DNA of 7,555 nucleotides from Stenotrophomonas sp. Lineage in GTDB: Bacteria; Pseudomonadota; Gammaproteobacteria; Xanthomonadales; Xanthomonadaceae. The notes beneath the pieces are model-generated. The model ran no database searches. It worked only from the letters and a program-made list of their open reading frames with translations, and had not been told where the DNA came from. This document shows positions 5,605 through 7,555 of this stretch, in pieces. The stretch spans positions 1 through 7,555 of the forward strand of contig QFOV01000208.1 in assembly GCA_003248565.1 (NCBI GenBank), read 5' to 3'. The translations under genes were made by a program, and so were the position numbers. Position 1 is the stretch's first letter. The number at the start of each line of letters is the position of its first letter.

Positions 5605-5621
5605 AGATAGGAACCCTATCT
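5605..5621. promoter_or_regulatory. Perfect 7-bp inverted repeat upstream of degV-like gene
   Basis: AGATAGG-AAC-CCTATCT is an exact 7-bp dyad with a 3-bp centre, 37 bp before the degV-like start codon. Its position suits a repressor or activator operator. It is too AT-rich, and too poorly followed by T residues, to be a strong terminator. The bound protein is unknown. Confidence 0.4.
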
Positions 5622-5703
5622 CAAAACCTGGGATGGAGTTGGTGGTTTATGCGGAGACCGTCCCAATCCCGGGTAGGTTTTTTCACCTTTTCCTCATTTC
5701 ATA

Positions 5704-5735
5704 GCTTGGGGTAGCCTATTAAGCTACTGCCAAGC
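5704..5735. promoter_or_regulatory. Long imperfect dyad centred on TATTAA
   Basis: GCTTGG-G-GTAGC and GCTAC-TG-CCAAGC form 6-bp and 5-bp stems around CTATTAA. TATTAA (5718-5723) could be a -10 box for the DUF924 gene, 82 bp before its start, though no good -35 is found 16-18 bp upstream. An operator over a regulated promoter is a reasonable reading; an RNA hairpin is the alternative. There is no U tract, so it is not a classical terminator. Confidence 0.4.
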
Positions 5736-5743
5736 AACTGAGG

Positions 5744-5810
5744 CCCTGTCCCCGGATGCGACGACATCGGTGGGAAGTGTCACCGCCTGCGGGTAGGCGG
5801 TGAACCAGGG
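5744..5810 (+). promoter_or_regulatory. Candidate structured leader covering the DUF924 Shine-Dalgarno
   Basis: Three pairings can be drawn by eye. The outer stem CCCTG (5744-5748) pairs with CAGGG (5806-5810), which is the ribosome binding site. The first inner hairpin has GATG (5755-5758) with CATC (5765-5768), extended by CCCC with GGTGGG. The second is a perfect 8-bp hairpin, CACCGCCT (5781-5788) with AGGCGGTG (5795-5802). Together they make a three-way junction masking the ribosome site. CACC (5781-5784) could alternatively pair with GGTG (5769-5772), giving a possible switch. It matches no riboswitch class I recognise, and chance pairing in GC-rich DNA remains possible. Confidence 0.35.
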
Positions 5811-5817
5811 ATCAGTA

Positions 5818-6357
5818 ATGGAAACTGCAAGTTCGGTAGTTGAGTTCTGGCGCGCGGCAGGTCCGCAGCGTTGGTTTGTGCGTGACGAGGCCTTTGATGT
5901 GGAGTTCCGGGAGCGCTTCCTGGACCTGCATTACCAGGCAGCCCGGCGTGGTTGTGAGGACTGGCTGGAAAATGCCGAGGGCGCGTTGGCGCTGCAGATC
6001 CTGCTGGACCAGTTTCCGCGCAACTGCTTCCGTGGCACCGCGCACTCTTACGCTACCGACGGGTTGGCGCGGCATTACGCTACCCGCACCATCGAGGAAG
6101 GTTGGGACCGCGAACTGCCGCTCAAGCTGCGGGCGTTCATCTACCTGCCGTTCGAGCACTCCGAGGATCCGCAGGACCAGGAGCGCGCGGTGGCGATGTT
6201 CGAGGTGCTGGGCGATCTGGAATACCTGAAATACGCAGAAGTGCATCGCGATGTCATCCGCCGCTTTGGCCGCTTCCCCCACCGGAACGCGGTGTTGGGC
6301 CGGATCCCGACCGCCGAGGAACTGCATTTTCTCGCTGAAGGTGGCTTTGCTGGTTGA
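5818..6357 (+). CDS. DUF924 family protein
   Basis: Soluble, probably all-helical protein of 179 residues of the DUF924 family (Pfam PF06041), which has a tetratricopeptide-like fold and no established biochemical function. The family's main motifs are all present: VVEFWRAAG (7-15), RWF (18-20), FDVEFRERF (26-34), ALALQILLDQFPRNCFRGT (57-75), YLPFEHSEDPQDQERAV (110-126), and RDVIRRFGRFPHRNAVLGR (147-165) with the conserved His-Arg-Asn. The ATG at 5818 was chosen because AGGGA (5807-5811) lies 6 nt upstream and the homology starts there. An in-frame GTG at 5800 lies inside a hairpin arm and lacks a ribosome site. It is transcribed divergently from the degV-like gene across 249 bp and convergently to the glutaredoxin fusion. 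Confidence 0.92.
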   Translation: METASSVVEFWRAAGPQRWFVRDEAFDVEFRERFLDLHYQAARRGCEDWLENAEGALALQILLDQFPRNCFRGTAHSYATDGLARHYATRTIEEGWDRELPLKLRAFIYLPFEHSEDPQDQERAVAMFEVLGDLEYLKYAEVHRDVIRRFGRFPHRNAVLGRIPTAEELHFLAEGGFAG

Positions 6358-6480
6358 GCACCCGGCAGGGACTGGTGTTGCTGACGGCGTTGTCGGATAC
6401 ACGCCTGTCTGCCAGGTACTGCTCATCGCGGTACGCATGCAGTGCAGCATTGGGTTCGCATGTCATCTGACCACTCAAGT
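6358..6480. other. Intergenic stretch with no recognised element
   Basis: The 123 bp between the DUF924 stop and the first REP of the downstream cluster contain no gene-like frame, no strong dyad and no clear terminator. Termination of the DUF924 transcript probably relies on the REP cluster or on the bidirectional hairpin at 6678-6711. Confidence 0.5.
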
Positions 6481-6505
6481 GCTTCGCGGCTGATGTCGCT
6501 TCCAC
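6481..6505 (-). repeat. REP element, ATCA-loop variant
   Basis: The reverse complement reads GTGGAAGCGACATCAGCCGC followed by GAAGC. It is a diverged member of the family at 598-623 with an ATCA loop and weakened left arm. Confidence 0.75.
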
Positions 6506-6539
6506 AAAAGGGCACAGGCTGCATGCTTCTGGTTTGCAT

Positions 6540-6636
6540 GTGGGAGTGGCATCAGCCGCGAAGCTGACATTGCTGCAGCGCTAGTTGCCTCTGCGATCCG
6601 ATGTTCTATCAGCTTCGCGGCTGACGCCGCTCCTAC
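6540..6636. repeat. Head-to-head REP pair, ATCA/GTCA-loop variants
   Basis: A forward copy (6540-6565, GTGGGAGTGGC-ATCA-GCCGC-GAAGCT) and a reverse copy (6611-6636, ending GCCGCTCCTAC) are separated by 45 bp. The linker begins with GACATTGC, shared with the linker of the 3405-3538 unit, and ends with GTTCTATCA, shared with the sequence after the 598-623 copy. It lies between convergent genes, the usual place for REP pairs. Confidence 0.82.
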
Positions 6637-6677
6637 AAGGCAGGCAATCAGGTTGCCGTTCCCGCGATTGTTCAACG

Positions 6678-6711
6678 AAAAAAAACGCCGGCTGGGGGCC
6701 GGCGTTTTTTT
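6678..6711. terminator. Strong bidirectional intrinsic terminator
   Basis: Eight A residues, then CGCCGGC (6686-6692), a five-base TGGGG loop, GCCGGCG (6698-6704) and seven T residues form a GC-rich stem flanked by A and T tracts. On the minus strand this gives a hairpin followed by eight U, 21 bp after the stop of the glutaredoxin fusion gene. On the plus strand it can also stop DUF924 read-through. Confidence 0.94.
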
Positions 6712-6732
6712 GGTTGCTGCAGCGTGTTCCGA

Positions 6733-7554
6733 TCAGTACTTCGGAACGCTGTTGTCCACGTTCTCCGACCAGGCATCGATGCCGCCGGTGATGTTGAACA
6801 CATTGGTGAAGCCCAGTGCCAGGAACTGCGATGCAGCCTGGGCGCTGCGGCCGCCACGGTGGCACAGGAATGCCAGTGCGGTGTCCTTGGGCAGGGCTTC
6901 GAGCTTGGCGCGGTTGTCGCCGTCGAAGATTTCGAAGCTGCCATTGATCGCGGCGATGGCGCGCTCGTCAGCCGGACGCACGTCGACCACGGTGATCGCA
7001 CCGGCACGCAGCTGGTCGTCGGCGCTGCGCACGTCCAGGTCCTGCACCGGCTTGGGCGCGTTCGGGTTGTTGATCGCCAGGCCCTGGCCGCGGATGTCGT
7101 CGACCCAGTCAATGGTGATGCCGTTGGCACGACGCGCGCTGGAGGAATCGAACTGCACGCGCAGGCCGTTGGACTCGGCTGCAATGGCATTGGCGTCGAA
7201 CGGGGCCAGCTGGAAGTTCGGCTGGAAGCTGGCATCGATGCCCAGCTGCAGGGCGGCGCCCGGGGCGTCGGCCAGTGCGCCCTTGAGCATTTCAACTGCG
7301 GCCGGGGTGACGGTGATCGACGGCGGCGTGCGGTCTGGTGCGGCCAGGCCGAGCAGGCTGCTCAGTTCGCCGCTGCTGGCCATCTGCAGGATGATGTCGC
7401 TGCCGCCGATCAGCTCGCCGTCCACATACAGCTGCGGGATGGTCGGCCAGTCGCCGTAGGCCTTGATGCCTTCACGGATTTCCTGGTCGGCCAGCACGTT
7501 GACGTGGTTGAACTGCACGCCCAGGTCCTGCAGCGCGCCAACAGCCTTGGCCGA
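6733..7554 (-). CDS. grxD: Grx4-type monothiol glutaredoxin / A-type-carrier-like / rhodanese fusion, 5' end missing
   Basis: The frame is open at the right edge; 273 residues plus TGA are visible. Numbering from the first full codon, residues 1-70 are the C-terminal two thirds of a monothiol glutaredoxin. The first residues SAKAV fit directly after the Cys-Gly-Phe of a CGFS active site, and WPTIPQLYVDGELIGGSDI (36-54) carries the conserved cis-Pro and glutathione-binding Gly-Gly-Ser-Asp. Residues about 78-168 resemble an IscA/HesB A-type carrier (ITVTPAAVEML at the start, INNPNAP near 161-167) but have no Cys at all, so they cannot ligate iron-sulfur in the usual way. Residues about 175-273 are a rhodanese domain with DVRPADE and the active-site loop CHRGGRS (231-237) with catalytic Cys231. 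A role in iron-sulfur trafficking or sulfur transfer is inferred from the modules. A strong terminator follows 21 bp after the stop. Similar long Grx4 proteins are known in Xanthomonadaceae. Confidence 0.9.
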   Translation of the reverse strand, partial: SAKAVGALQDLGVQFNHVNVLADQEIREGIKAYGDWPTIPQLYVDGELIGGSDIILQMASSGELSSLLGLAAPDRTPPSITVTPAAVEMLKGALADAPGAALQLGIDASFQPNFQLAPFDANAIAAESNGLRVQFDSSSARRANGITIDWVDDIRGQGLAINNPNAPKPVQDLDVRSADDQLRAGAITVVDVRPADERAIAAINGSFEIFDGDNRAKLEALPKDTALAFLCHRGGRSAQAASQFLALGFTNVFNITGGIDAWSENVDNSVPKY

Positions 7555-7555
7555 A

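Noticed and set aside
4639..5610. Long plus-strand frame of 323 codons opposite the degV-like gene
   Set aside because: It is the GC-rich antisense shadow of degV. The product is Ala/Val/Gly/His-rich with no motif, while the minus-strand frame has clear family signatures.
5800..5817. Upstream GTG start for the DUF924 gene
   Set aside because: It lies in the arm of a strong hairpin, lacks a ribosome site and adds six unconserved residues; the ATG at 5818 has AGGGA at good spacing.
6653..7459. Plus-strand frame of 268 codons opposite the glutaredoxin fusion
   Set aside because: Starts across the terminator hairpin and is Ser/Arg/Ala-rich; shadow of the real minus-strand gene.

Overview
The window looks like a chromosomal segment from a high-GC gammaproteobacterium of the Xanthomonadaceae, most likely Stenotrophomonas or a close relative. 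The organism call rests on three dispersed repeat families: GTAG-headed palindromes carrying GCCGAGCCATGCTCGGC (the SMAG type known from S. maltophilia), GTRGGAGCGGC...GCCGCGAAGCT REP elements, and a CCCTTTCGCGTAGCGAAGGG palindrome with a GGGGAGGG-rich tail. The gene content also fits the family: glutathione-dependent formaldehyde oxidation, a membrane GGDEF protein, a DUF924 protein and a Grx4-rhodanese fusion. No phage, IS element, CRISPR array, tRNA or rRNA was seen.

Layout, left to right. (1) 2-1505, plus strand: the 3' part of frmA and complete fghA, the two consecutive enzymes of glutathione-dependent formaldehyde detoxification, with one REP in the 91-nt gap between them. (2) 1506-1824, non-coding: an inverted pair of SMAG repeats, two tandem copies of a 38-bp palindromic repeat, and a third SMAG copy. 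(3) 1825-3243, plus: a polytopic membrane diguanylate cyclase with intact GGEEF and I-site motifs. (4) 3244-3538: a REP cluster between convergent genes; its last element overlaps the stop codon of the next gene. (5) 5568-3533, minus: degV-like gene, then a 112-aa unknown with a perfect Shine-Dalgarno, then a Dph6-like PP-loop ATPase whose GTG start directly abuts the stop of the unknown gene. (6) 5569-5817: divergent intergenic region with three dyads and a possible structured leader whose outer stem covers the downstream Shine-Dalgarno. (7) 5818-6357, plus: DUF924 gene. (8) 6358-6732: REP elements and a strong bidirectional terminator between convergent genes. (9) 7555-6733, minus: most of a three-module protein (CGFS-type glutaredoxin, cysteine-free A-type-carrier-like domain, rhodanese), cut at the window edge just after the expected active-site Cys-Gly-Phe.

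How the genes fit together. FrmA oxidises S-hydroxymethylglutathione and FghA hydrolyses the S-formylglutathione product, so these two form a clear pathway. The other genes look like ordinary housekeeping or signalling genes with no shared pathway visible. No obvious new defence or mobile system is present. The observations most worth a second look are the possible regulatory leader of the DUF924 gene, the Grx4/A-type/rhodanese fusion, the DegV-unknown-Dph6-like cluster, and the arrangement of the REP elements.
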